NCBI GenBank assembly: GCA_944393755.1
Contig: CALYBF010000031.1
Coordinates: 1 to 12,409, forward strand
Reading direction: 5' to 3'
Length of the DNA: 12,409 nucleotides
From: an uncultured Clostridia bacterium
GTDB lineage: Bacteria; Bacillota; Clostridia; TANB77; CAG-508
In this document: piece after piece, positions 7,105 through 12,409 of the stretch
Numbering within the stretch: the first letter of the stretch is position 1
Layout of the letters: the number at the start of each line of letters is the position of its first letter
Program-made: the position numbers and the translations under genes
Notes under the pieces: model-generated
Database searches by the model: none
What the model was told of the DNA's origin: nothing
Seen by the model: the letters and a program-made list of their open reading frames with translations, nothing else

Positions 7105-7114
7105 ATTCGACAAA
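7105..7114 (-). promoter_or_regulatory. spoVS: Spo0A box (0A box) upstream of spoVS
   Basis: The minus strand reads TTTGTCGAAT at 7114-7105, an exact match to the core TGTCGAA of the Spo0A box. It lies about 50 bases upstream of the predicted spoVS -35 box, just beyond the ymdB stop codon. This fits direct control of a sporulation gene by the sporulation master regulator, but binding is inferred from the match alone. Confidence 0.55.
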
Positions 7115-7120
7115 TTAAAA

Positions 7121-7891
7121 TTATTTAGTTATTCTTTTTATTTCTTTTACTTTATTTGTACTATTATCTACATCAAATATAACTCCGCTTAATATACACT
7201 CACCTTCTGCAATTTTATATCTTTCAGGAAGAGTTGTTTCAAATCTTTTTAAAGATGCTTTTATATCCATACCAATAACAGAATTTTTAGGACCTGTCAT
7301 ACCTATATCTGTAATATATCCTGTACCTTTTTCTAATATCTTTTCATCTGCTGTTTGCACATGTGTATGTGTACCGAAAATTGCTGTTACTTTTCCGTCT
7401 AAATAATAACCAAGTGCAATTTTTTCAGCTGTTGCCTCTGCGTGAAAGTCTATTATTATTATATCTGTCTTATCTTTTAATTTTTCTACTAAATCTTTTG
7501 CAATTAAAAATGGGTTTTCTGATAATACATTTACATCTACTCTACCAATTAAATTTATGACTGCTATTTTTTTACCTAGACTTTCGTAAATACCATATCC
7601 TTTTCCTGGCACTCCTTCACAATAATTTGCAGGTCTTATAATTTTAGAATTATTTATAAATTTAAAAATATCTTTTTTTCCCCAAGTATGATTTCCCATA
7701 GTAATTACATCTACTTTTTCTTCTATAATATCTTTAAAATTCTTTTCTGTAATTCCCATACCTTCTCCTGCATTTTCGGCATTTACAATCACAAAATCAA
7801 TTTTCTCTTCTTCTATTATTTTATTTAATTCTTGTTTTAATTTTCTAACCCCTGAATTTCCTACTAAATCTCCTATTGCTAATATTTTCAC
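7121..7891 (-). CDS. ymdB: YmdB metallophosphoesterase (TIGR00282 family)
   Basis: YmdB is a two-metal phosphodiesterase; the Bacillus protein hydrolyses 2',3'-cyclic nucleotides and affects biofilm and motility fate, and the family acts with RNase Y in gene context. The 256-residue protein has the complete metal-site set: GDLVG near residue 7-11, VNAENAGEGMGI (about 36-47), MGNHTWGKKD (about 65-74), IDFHAEATAEK (about 147-157) and FGTHTHVQTAD (about 172-182). Length is as usual for the family. The start is a GTG at 7891 preceded by AGAGGGA. In most Firmicutes rny lies immediately upstream; here an oppositely oriented gene and two terminators separate them, so ymdB needs the promoter seen just upstream of it. 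No terminator separates it from spoVS. Confidence 0.96.
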   Translation of the reverse strand: MKILAIGDLVGNSGVRKLKQELNKIIEEEKIDFVIVNAENAGEGMGITEKNFKDIIEEKVDVITMGNHTWGKKDIFKFINNSKIIRPANYCEGVPGKGYGIYESLGKKIAVINLIGRVDVNVLSENPFLIAKDLVEKLKDKTDIIIIDFHAEATAEKIALGYYLDGKVTAIFGTHTHVQTADEKILEKGTGYITDIGMTGPKNSVIGMDIKASLKRFETTLPERYKIAEGECILSGVIFDVDNSTNKVKEIKRITK

Positions 7892-7926
7892 TATAATTCC
7901 CTCTTTCTTATTTTTTCACACTATCT

Positions 7927-7955
7927 ATAATACTACAAATTTAAGAAAAAATCAA
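7927..7955 (-). promoter_or_regulatory. ymdB: Predicted sigma-A promoter of ymdB
   Basis: TTGATT (7955-7950, minus strand) and TATTAT (7932-7927) are 17 bases apart, 35 bases upstream of the GTG start. A separate promoter is expected because the link to rny is broken by an inserted gene. Confidence 0.55.
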
Positions 7956-7975
7956 ATTTAATAAATTTTACATAA

Positions 7976-8004
7976 TTGACTTTTTATATAATATATGTTA
8001 CACT
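7976..8004 (+). promoter_or_regulatory. Predicted promoter of the DUF6440-like gene
   Basis: TTGACT (7976-7981) and TACACT (7999-8004) are 17 bases apart with a TGT just before the -10 box, an extended -10 pattern. It is the only plausible plus-strand promoter before the gene and gives a leader of roughly 100 bases. Confidence 0.5.
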
Positions 8005-8025
8005 TTTAACTATAAAAAATCGCTG

Positions 8026-8076
8026 AAAGGAGAAGAATATGTAAACAAAGGTTTACTATAGCAATTGCTATTCTTC
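8026..8076 (+). promoter_or_regulatory. Structured mRNA leader with a start-stop ATGTAA and nested inverted repeats
   Basis: AAAGGAG (8026-8032) is followed after six bases by ATGTAA (8039-8044), a ribosome site leading to a start codon directly followed by a stop. Over it lie an outer stem GAAGAATA/TATTCTTC (8032-8039 with 8069-8076), an inner perfect stem GTAAAC-AAAG-GTTTAC (8041-8056), and a 14-base perfect palindrome ATAGCAATTGCTAT (8058-8071) that competes with the outer stem. Regulation of the downstream gene is inferred; no named riboswitch matches. Confidence 0.4.
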
Positions 8077-8115
8077 CAACTACTTAATAGTCTAATCTGT
8101 TTTAAGGAGTTAATA

Positions 8116-8523
8116 ATGATGAGATATAATATTTCTAAAGGTTATTCTCAAAAACTTTCGGTTGGTAGAATTACAATTTACACAGATTTGTGTACTGGAA
8201 TTACATATCTTGCATATCATCATTTTTTATCTAGTAGTTTTACTCCAATGGTAAACACTGACGGGTCTTATGTTACTCAATATAAGCACGAACGTTTTGG
8301 GTTTGAACTTCTAGATGACACTCTTCTTAAGCATATGCCAATACTTGGACAAGAGTCTCATTCAAGAATATCATATTATCGTGAATGGGGTACTGGAGTA
8401 ATATATGTTTTGCGTAACAGTTTTCTAACTGCTAATCTTACTCCATTAGTTAAGGAAGATGGCACATATCTTTCTTTTGAAGAGTGGGAAGATATGCATA
8501 GTATTGAGCAACCAAGTTTCTAA
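8116..8523 (+). CDS. Small protein with two DUF6440-like repeats
   Basis: This 135-residue protein is made of two repeats, residues 18-53 and 84-119, that align without gaps with 14 of 36 positions identical: R-I...Y....TG..Y.....FL....TP.V..DG.Y. The pattern TG-[IV]-x-Y-[LV]...LTPL-V..DG resembles DUF6440, a small beta-rich domain common in Firmicutes accessory DNA and of unknown function. That assignment is mine from memory of the pattern and is tentative. The open frame extends upstream to 8065, but the start is the double ATG at 8116/8119 because TAAGGAG lies six bases before it and the first 17 codons would fall in the leader. There is no signal peptide or membrane segment. It is the only plus-strand gene, sits between rny and ymdB, and has its own promoter and a strong terminator, which points to a later insertion. 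Confidence 0.75.
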   Translation: MMRYNISKGYSQKLSVGRITIYTDLCTGITYLAYHHFLSSSFTPMVNTDGSYVTQYKHERFGFELLDDTLLKHMPILGQESHSRISYYREWGTGVIYVLRNSFLTANLTPLVKEDGTYLSFEEWEDMHSIEQPSF

Positions 8524-8563
8524 ACTTAGAAGACTTCTTAATAAATCTATGAAGTGGTTTTTT

Positions 8564-8601
8564 CAAGGATATTATTTTTAAAGAATAATATCCTTGTTTT
8601 T
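8564..8601 (+). terminator. Rho-independent terminator of the DUF6440-like gene
   Basis: CAAGGATATTATT (8564-8576) pairs perfectly with AATAATATCCTTG (8584-8596) around a TTTAAAG loop, followed by a T run. It lies about 40 bases after the stop codon. Confidence 0.93.
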
Positions 8602-8604
8602 ACG

Positions 8605-8631
8605 CTAAAAAAGAGAGGTTTCCCTCTCTTT
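8605..8631 (-). terminator. Rho-independent terminator of rny
   Basis: On the minus strand AAAGAGAGG (8631-8623) pairs with CCTCTCTTT (8618-8610) around a GAAA loop, followed by further T residues. It begins two bases after the rny stop and stands back to back with the terminator of the convergent gene. Confidence 0.93.
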
Positions 8632-8632
8632 C

Positions 8633-10174
8633 CTATTTTGCATAATCAACTATTCTTGTTTCTCTAATAACATTTACTTTAATTTGTCCTGGATAATCCA
8701 TTTCAGATTCTATTCTTTTTGCAACATCTCTTGCTAAAATTGTCATTTGATCATCAGATATTTTTTCTGGTTTAACAACAATTCTTATTTCACGACCAGC
8801 TTGTATTGCAAAAGATTTTTCAACTCCGTCAAATGAGTCTGCAATTTCCTCTAAGTTTTGTAACCTCTTAATGTAAGCTTCTAGAGTTTCTCTTCTAGCT
8901 CCTGGTCTTGAAGCTGATATTGCATCTGCTGCTTGTACTAAAACTGCTTCTAAGGTTTGTGGTTCAACATCACCATGATGTGCTTCAACTGCATTTATAA
9001 CAAGTGGGTTTTCTTTGTATTTTTTTAGAACTTCTACACCTATTTCTACGTGTGTTCCTTCCATATCGTGGTCTAAAGCTTTTCCAATATCGTGTAATAA
9101 CCCAGCTCTTCTTGCAAGTTTAGTATCTAAGCCTAATTCGTCTGCCATTATTCTTGCTAAATTAGATACTTCAATTGAGTGATTTAATACATTTTGACCA
9201 TAAGAAGTTCTATATTTTAATTTTCCAATTAATTTTACTATATCTGGATGAAGTCCTATAACACCTGTTTCTAGAACAGCTCTTTCTCCTTCTTCTTTAA
9301 TAGTATTTTCAACTTCTTCTTTGGCTTTTTCAACCATTTCTTCGATTTTAGCTGGATGTATTCTTCCATCATCAATCAATTTCTCTAATGCAATTTTTGC
9401 AACTTCTCTTCTTAATGGATCAAATCCTGATAATACCACTGCTTCTGGTGTGTCATCAATTATCAAATCAATTCCTGTTAATGTTTCTAATGCTTTTATA
9501 TTTCTACCTTCTCTACCTATAATTCTTCCTTTCATTTCATCATTTGGAAGTGCTACAATTGATACTGTAGTTTCTTGAGAATGGTCTGCAGCACATTTTT
9601 GTATTGCGTAAGAAAGCATTTCTTTTGCGTCTTTTGTTATTGTTTCCTTTGCTTTTTGGTCTTGCTCTCTTATTAATGCTGCTTTTTCTGCGACTAATTC
9701 TTTTTCCATTTCAGATAATAATCTTTGTTTTGCTTCTTCTTTGCTTAATGATGCAATTTTTTGCAATTCAACCATTTCTTGTTCGTGTAATTTTTCTAAT
9801 TCTTCTTTTTGTTTTTCGATATCTTGTAATTCTCTTTCTAATTCTTGTTCTCTTTTTTCGAAATTATCTGAACGTTTTTCTAGATTTTCTTCTTTTTGAA
9901 TTAATCTTGCTTCTTGTTTTTGTATTTCGCCTCTTCTTTCTTTAATCTCTTGGTCTAATTCTTTACGACTAGCCATTATCTCTTCTTTAGCTTTAAAAAT
10001 TTCTTCTTTTTTTAGATTTTCTGCTTCTATTTTTGCTAAATCAACTAATCTTTTTGCTTCACTTTCAGCACCTTGTATTTTAGACTCTGCAACTTTTTTT
10101 CTGTACGCCATACCAATTGGTATACCAATTGCTAGTGAGATTAAGACAGAAGCGATTACGATTACGATTGTCAT
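8633..10174 (-). CDS. rny: Ribonuclease Y
   Basis: RNase Y is the membrane-bound endonuclease that starts bulk mRNA decay in Firmicutes. The protein has the full layout: an N-terminal transmembrane helix (about residues 2-22), a long Glu/Lys-rich coiled coil (about 30-190), a KH domain with the GxxG loop IIGREGRN (about 218-225), and an HD domain with NHS (His332) and the catalytic pair LLHDIGKALDHD (His361-Asp362) followed by EAHHGD (about 397-402). The end, YPGQIKVNVIRETRIVDYAK, is typical. A TTG at 10180 is also in frame, but the ATG at 10174 (513 residues) is better spaced from GAGGTG. A near-consensus promoter lies upstream and a terminator directly after. ymdB, its usual partner, is next on the same strand but cut off by the inserted plus-strand gene. 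Confidence 0.97.
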   Translation of the reverse strand: MTIVIVIASVLISLAIGIPIGMAYRKKVAESKIQGAESEAKRLVDLAKIEAENLKKEEIFKAKEEIMASRKELDQEIKERRGEIQKQEARLIQKEENLEKRSDNFEKREQELERELQDIEKQKEELEKLHEQEMVELQKIASLSKEEAKQRLLSEMEKELVAEKAALIREQDQKAKETITKDAKEMLSYAIQKCAADHSQETTVSIVALPNDEMKGRIIGREGRNIKALETLTGIDLIIDDTPEAVVLSGFDPLRREVAKIALEKLIDDGRIHPAKIEEMVEKAKEEVENTIKEEGERAVLETGVIGLHPDIVKLIGKLKYRTSYGQNVLNHSIEVSNLARIMADELGLDTKLARRAGLLHDIGKALDHDMEGTHVEIGVEVLKKYKENPLVINAVEAHHGDVEPQTLEAVLVQAADAISASRPGARRETLEAYIKRLQNLEEIADSFDGVEKSFAIQAGREIRIVVKPEKISDDQMTILARDVAKRIESEMDYPGQIKVNVIRETRIVDYAK

Positions 10175-10269
10175 AATCAATACACCTCTTTCTTTTATTA
10201 AATTTTCAATGTTCGAATAAAATATATGTAATCTTTTTTACTAAAAATATATTTTTTCCTACATATTAT

Positions 10270-10298
10270 ATTTTAACTTTAAACTCTTAAACTGTCAA
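10270..10298 (-). promoter_or_regulatory. rny: Predicted sigma-A promoter of rny
   Basis: A perfect TTGACA (10298-10293, minus strand) is followed after 17 bases by TAAAAT (10275-10270). It gives an A/T-rich leader of about 90 bases with no clear structure. A TATAAT a few bases further on is 22 bases from the -35 box and is less likely to be used. Confidence 0.65.
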
Positions 10299-10330
10299 GT
10301 GGTTTTGAAGTTAAATTTTTTCAACAGCTT

Positions 10331-10468
10331 AAATGAGATAAATGGGGACACCCATATTTTGTCTCATTTAAATTTATTTATATTATATTAATAAATTGTT
10401 AATTCCTATCTTAAAGGAGTTTTTTCTAAAAATGAGATAAAATATGGGTGTCCCCATTTATCTTTTTT
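10331..10468. repeat. Inverted pair of 39-base repeats (REP/BIME- or MITE-like element)
   Basis: The segment 10331-10369 (AAATGAGATAAATGGGGACA, then CCCATATTTTGTCTCATTT) recurs in reverse complement at 10430-10468 with three differences in 39 bases, separated by 60 bases. Each copy also has the internal self-complementary core TGGGGACACCCA and terminal AAATGAGA/TCTCATTT arms, so each can fold by itself and the two can pair. The shape recalls repeats mobilised by IS200-like (RAYT) transposases and small inverted-repeat elements. It fills most of the 327-base gap between the radical SAM gene and rny; no reading frame lies in it. It may also act as a transcription stop in either direction. Confidence 0.8.
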
Positions 10469-10507
10469 CTTTTCTTTATTTCATCAAAATATAATATTAT
10501 AACAGAG

Positions 10508-11537
10508 TTATTTATTTTTCACTTTATATATAGATACTATTGGGTCTTCTTTTTTTAGTCCATATCCCATTTGCTGTGAAGCTGCTCTGCACCCATATTG
10601 ACATATATCTTTTTTGTTGCAATCTTTACAAAATACTGCTTCAATTTTTGCCCATTGTTTTAGTTTATCTGATTTTAAAATATCTATCATTTTATTATCA
10701 AATATATTTCCTATTACTTCTGGTGAATGATTGCAATATCTAATGTTTCCATCTCTTGTCAAAGTAAATCTTCTATTTAAGTTATTAACTCCACAATTTG
10801 AAAATACTATGTTAGGATAGTCATCTGGATCTAACACACAATGTGGCGTACACACTAAAGAATATAATTTCAAATTATGTTTTTCAGCAAATTTTTGACA
10901 CTCTTTATATGCATTTTGTAAATCATCAAGATTAGCTAAAATATCATTATATTCATTACAACCGTTTCCACCAATATTATATCTATTAATCATTATTCTT
11001 TTTATACCCAAACTATGTATAAATTCTAATGTTTTTTCTATATCTTTAACATTATATTTAGTTATAACTATTGGAGCAACTACCTCTATACCATTATTAA
11101 TAATTTCTTTAATAGCTTTTATAGTTTTATCAAAAGAACCTTTTATTCCATTTATATTTTCGTGAATTTCTTTACTGTATGAATTTATTGTTATTTCAAT
11201 TAAATCAACTTTTAATTTTGCTAATAATTTTATTTTTTCACTATCAAGTAAAGTTGCATTTGTAATAATGGTAACTCTTTTATTTCTAGCTTTAACATAC
11301 ATAATACAGTCTAATAATTCTTGGAAATTCATTGTTGGTTCTCCACCGTGAAAAAGTTATTTCATCACATTTCACATATTTTATAAATTGTTTTAATGTT
11401 TTTTTAGGATTATATTTTTCAATATCTACTGTATTATCATTTTCTTTTTTCCAGTAATTATAACAATATCTACATTTCAAATTACATAAAGTAGTCATTT
11501 CATATATTACTCCGGGCAATTTAACCTTTTTAAACAT
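10508..11537 (-). pseudogene. Radical SAM/SPASM peptide-modifying enzyme, interrupted by a one-base insertion
   Basis: Radical SAM enzymes with a SPASM domain use a [4Fe-4S] cluster and S-adenosylmethionine to modify peptides or proteins, with extra clusters in the C-terminal part. The N-terminus has the cluster motif TTLCNLKCRYCY (Cys18, Cys22, Cys25). The frame then breaks at TFS. Removing the G at plus-strand 11348 restores TFS-GGEPTMNF, the SAM-binding GGEP motif, and joins both parts into 342 residues. The C-terminus is SPASM-like with Cys at about 229, 233, 248, 268, 303, 306, 312 and 316, including FCKDCNKKDICQYGC. The start ATG overlaps the stop of the peptide gene upstream (ATGTTTAA), and its ribosome site AAGGAG lies inside that gene, so translation is coupled. 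The substrate is inferred to be the neighbouring peptides. As written the sequence makes no active enzyme. Confidence 0.9.
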
Positions 11538-11913
11538 CTTTTTCTCCTTGATTTGTCATTTTTTCTTTATTTACTTCTTCTTTTTTCTTTTTAGATTTTT
11601 TCTTTTTTATTATTATATATGAGACAACTGCAATCACAAGAACAATAGGTACTACTATTATAAATACTTTTTCTAAATTTATAGAATTAGATGCTGAAGG
11701 GCCAGCTGAATAACAAGTAATGTATGGGGTAAATTCTGTATTTATAGAGTTAGATGTTGAAGGTGCAGTTGAATAACAAGTAGTTTGTACCAAGTTATCT
11801 GTTGCTTGAACACTATTTTGGAATAGATACCCTACATTAACAAATAGGAAACTCATTATTATCCTTGAAATATTAGTCATAGCAATTTTAAATTTCAAAA
11901 ATCTTTTTTTCAT
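11530..11913 (-). CDS. Small membrane peptide with two Cys-Tyr-Ser repeats, likely radical SAM substrate
   Basis: I do not recognise a family. The 127-residue protein starts with a signal-peptide-like segment (MKKRFLKFK, a hydrophobic stretch, then NSVQA before a possible cut near residue 37). Next comes a short segment with two copies of a 21-residue repeat, TTCYSTAPSTSNSIN and ITCYSAGPSASNSIN, each with one Cys. A hydrophobic helix follows (about residues 83-102, VFIIVVPIVLVIAVVSYIII) and a strongly basic tail KKKKSKKKKEE with a short acidic-polar end. The start is the ATG at 11913 with AAAGGTGGGG upstream; the frame is open to 11991 but has no ribosome site there, and the duplicate gene has the same start. 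It overlaps the radical SAM gene by 8 bases, the main reason to call it a precursor or substrate. There is no LPxTG motif. Confidence 0.75.
   Translation of the reverse strand: MKKRFLKFKIAMTNISRIIMSFLFVNVGYLFQNSVQATDNLVQTTCYSTAPSTSNSINTEFTPYITCYSAGPSASNSINLEKVFIIVVPIVLVIAVVSYIIIKKKKSKKKKEEVNKEKMTNQGEKDV
11678..11782 (-). repeat. Two 42-base tandem repeat units inside the peptide gene
   Basis: Units at 11678-11719 and 11741-11782 start 63 bases (21 codons) apart and differ at about six of 42 positions. They code for the two CYS..PS.SNSIN motifs. Copy 2 of the gene has a single such unit (12147-12202) carrying a 15-base in-frame insertion. Confidence 0.85.
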
Positions 11914-11938
11914 AACAATCCCCACCTTTTTACTTTCT

Positions 11939-11944
11939 ATTATA
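11939..11944 (-). promoter_or_regulatory. Conserved -10 box upstream of the 127-residue peptide gene
   Basis: TATAAT on the minus strand, 25 bases before the ATG, is preserved with about 20 flanking bases in both gene copies (ATGTTATTATTATAATAGAAAG). No good -35 box is at the usual distance, so an activator or another sigma factor may be needed. Confidence 0.4.
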
Positions 11945-12031
11945 ATAATAACATTTTTTATATTATTTTTAGAAATGTGCCGCCATTGCACAAACCATTA
12001 CTTTTAAAAATCTTAATATTAATAATTATTT

Positions 12032-12349
12032 TTATCTATTTTCTTCTTCTTTTTTCTTTTTAGATTTTTTCTTTTTTATTATTATATATGAGACAACTAC
12101 AATCACAAGAACAATAGGTACTACTATTATAAATACTTTTTCTAAATTTATAGAATTAGATGCTGAAGGGGCAGTCGCATAAGGTGCAGTTGAATAACAA
12201 GTTGGTTTATTAATAACAGTAGTATCTGAAGCTTTTATCGCTAATACAGTATTTCGGAATAGATACCCCAAATTAACAAATAGGAAACTCATTATTATCC
12301 TTGAAATATTAGTCATAGCAATTTTAAATTTCAAAAATCTTTTTTTCAT
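12032..12349 (-). CDS. Small membrane peptide with one Cys-Tyr-Ser motif, paralogue of the neighbouring peptide
   Basis: This 105-residue protein has the same plan as the downstream peptide: the signal-like start MKKRFLKFKIAMTNISRII, a short exposed segment, a transmembrane helix VFIIVVPIVLVIVVVSYIII and the basic tail KKKKSKKKKEE. The exposed segment holds one motif, PTCYSTAPYATAPSASNSIN, where an extra YATAP separates the two halves seen in the paralogue. The start is the ATG at 12349 behind AAAAAGGTGG; a GTG four codons upstream overlaps that ribosome site and is rejected. It lies 118 bases upstream of the other peptide gene, with a repeated -10 region between them, so each copy seems to have its own start signal. 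Function unknown. The window ends 60 bases upstream, so further copies may lie outside. Confidence 0.72.
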   Translation of the reverse strand: MKKRFLKFKIAMTNISRIIMSFLFVNLGYLFRNTVLAIKASDTTVINKPTCYSTAPYATAPSASNSINLEKVFIIVVPIVLVIVVVSYIIIKKKKSKKKKEEENR

Positions 12350-12402
12350 AACAAACACCACCTTTTTACTTTCTATTATAATAATAACATTTTTTTACAT
12401 TT
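12043..12402. repeat. Peptide-gene duplication, copy 2
   Basis: Partner of 11574-11966. The shift between copies is 469 bases at the 3' coding end and 436 at the 5' end, because the middle segment is shorter here. The match includes about 50 bases upstream of the start codon. Confidence 0.9.
12375..12380 (-). promoter_or_regulatory. Conserved -10 box upstream of the 105-residue peptide gene
   Basis: TATAAT on the minus strand at the same distance from the ATG as in the other gene copy. The -35 region, if any, is near the window end and not convincing. Confidence 0.4.
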
Positions 12403-12409
12403 TTGTATA

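Larger units (their letters stand above)
11574..11966. repeat. Peptide-gene duplication, copy 1
   Basis: This block matches 12043-12402 at both ends. The stretch coding the membrane helix and basic tail (11574-11700) differs from copy 2 at only one visible position, and the stretch coding the signal segment plus ribosome site and -10 region (about 11813-11966) at only a few. The roughly 110 bases between them, coding the exposed Cys-containing segment, differ in length and sequence. Confidence 0.9.

Noticed and set aside
11335..11360. Programmed ribosomal frameshifting in the radical SAM gene
   Set aside because: There is no slippery heptamer at the junction, and the lesion falls in an invariant motif; insertion or sequence error is simpler.
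11678..11782. CRISPR-like repeat array
   Set aside because: Only two in-frame units inside a coding sequence, with a coding spacer and no cas genes.
11970..11990. TGTGC-N7-GCACA hairpin between the two peptide genes as a terminator
   Set aside because: The stem has only five pairs and the T run after it is short; too weak to claim.
11914..11991. 26-codon upstream extension of the 127-residue peptide gene
   Set aside because: It has no ribosome site, would cover the conserved -10 region, and is absent from the paralogue, which begins at the same MKKRFLKFK.
11574..12402. Diversity-generating retroelement as the source of the variable peptide core
   Set aside because: No reverse transcriptase, template repeat or adenine-directed substitution pattern is visible; length changes and repeat gain explain the differences.

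Overview
The window is AT-rich DNA that looks like a low-GC, endospore-forming member of the Clostridia/Firmicutes. The evidence is recognisable copies of spoVS, gerW (ytfJ), scpA, recX, recA, ymdB and rny (RNase Y), Firmicutes-type Shine-Dalgarno sites and sigma-A-like promoters, and an upstream Spo0A-box-like site at spoVS. No species can be named from this. All genes lie on the minus strand except one small gene at about 8116-8523, so transcription runs from the right end toward the left.

Reading in the direction of transcription, the right end (12402-10508) holds an accessory locus. Two recently duplicated genes encode small membrane peptides of 105 and 127 residues. Each has a signal-peptide-like start, a short Cys/Ser/Thr-rich segment with a repeated CYS..PS.SNSIN motif, one transmembrane helix and a Lys-rich tail. 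The second overlaps the start of a radical SAM/SPASM enzyme gene by 8 bases, and the enzyme's ribosome binding site lies inside the peptide gene. This looks like a peptide-modification (RiPP-type) cassette of a kind I cannot assign to a named class, and it is the best candidate for something undescribed. The enzyme gene carries a one-base insertion exactly at its GGEPT motif.

The stretch 10181-10507 has no gene. It holds a promoter for rny and a 138-base element made of two 39-base inverted copies that resembles REP/BIME or MITE sequences. rny follows (10174-8633). Two back-to-back terminators separate it from the one plus-strand gene, a 135-residue protein with two DUF6440-like repeats and a structured leader, inserted between rny and its usual neighbour ymdB. 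Then come ymdB and spoVS, the latter with its own promoter, a Spo0A-like box and three TCTGGAA repeats, followed by a strong terminator. An orphan membrane-anchored peptide-type solute-binding protein comes next, then recA with its promoter, a possible LexA site and a strong terminator.

A RhuM-Fic/Doc gene with its own promoter sits between recA and recX, which are often neighbours. The left part is a compact operon recX-scpA-ytfI-gerW, in which scpA is not followed by scpB. gerW also carries a one-base insertion, in the same local sequence context (a G after CACC on the plus strand) as the radical SAM gene. The two lesions may share one cause, such as a systematic sequencing or assembly error, rather than being independent mutations.
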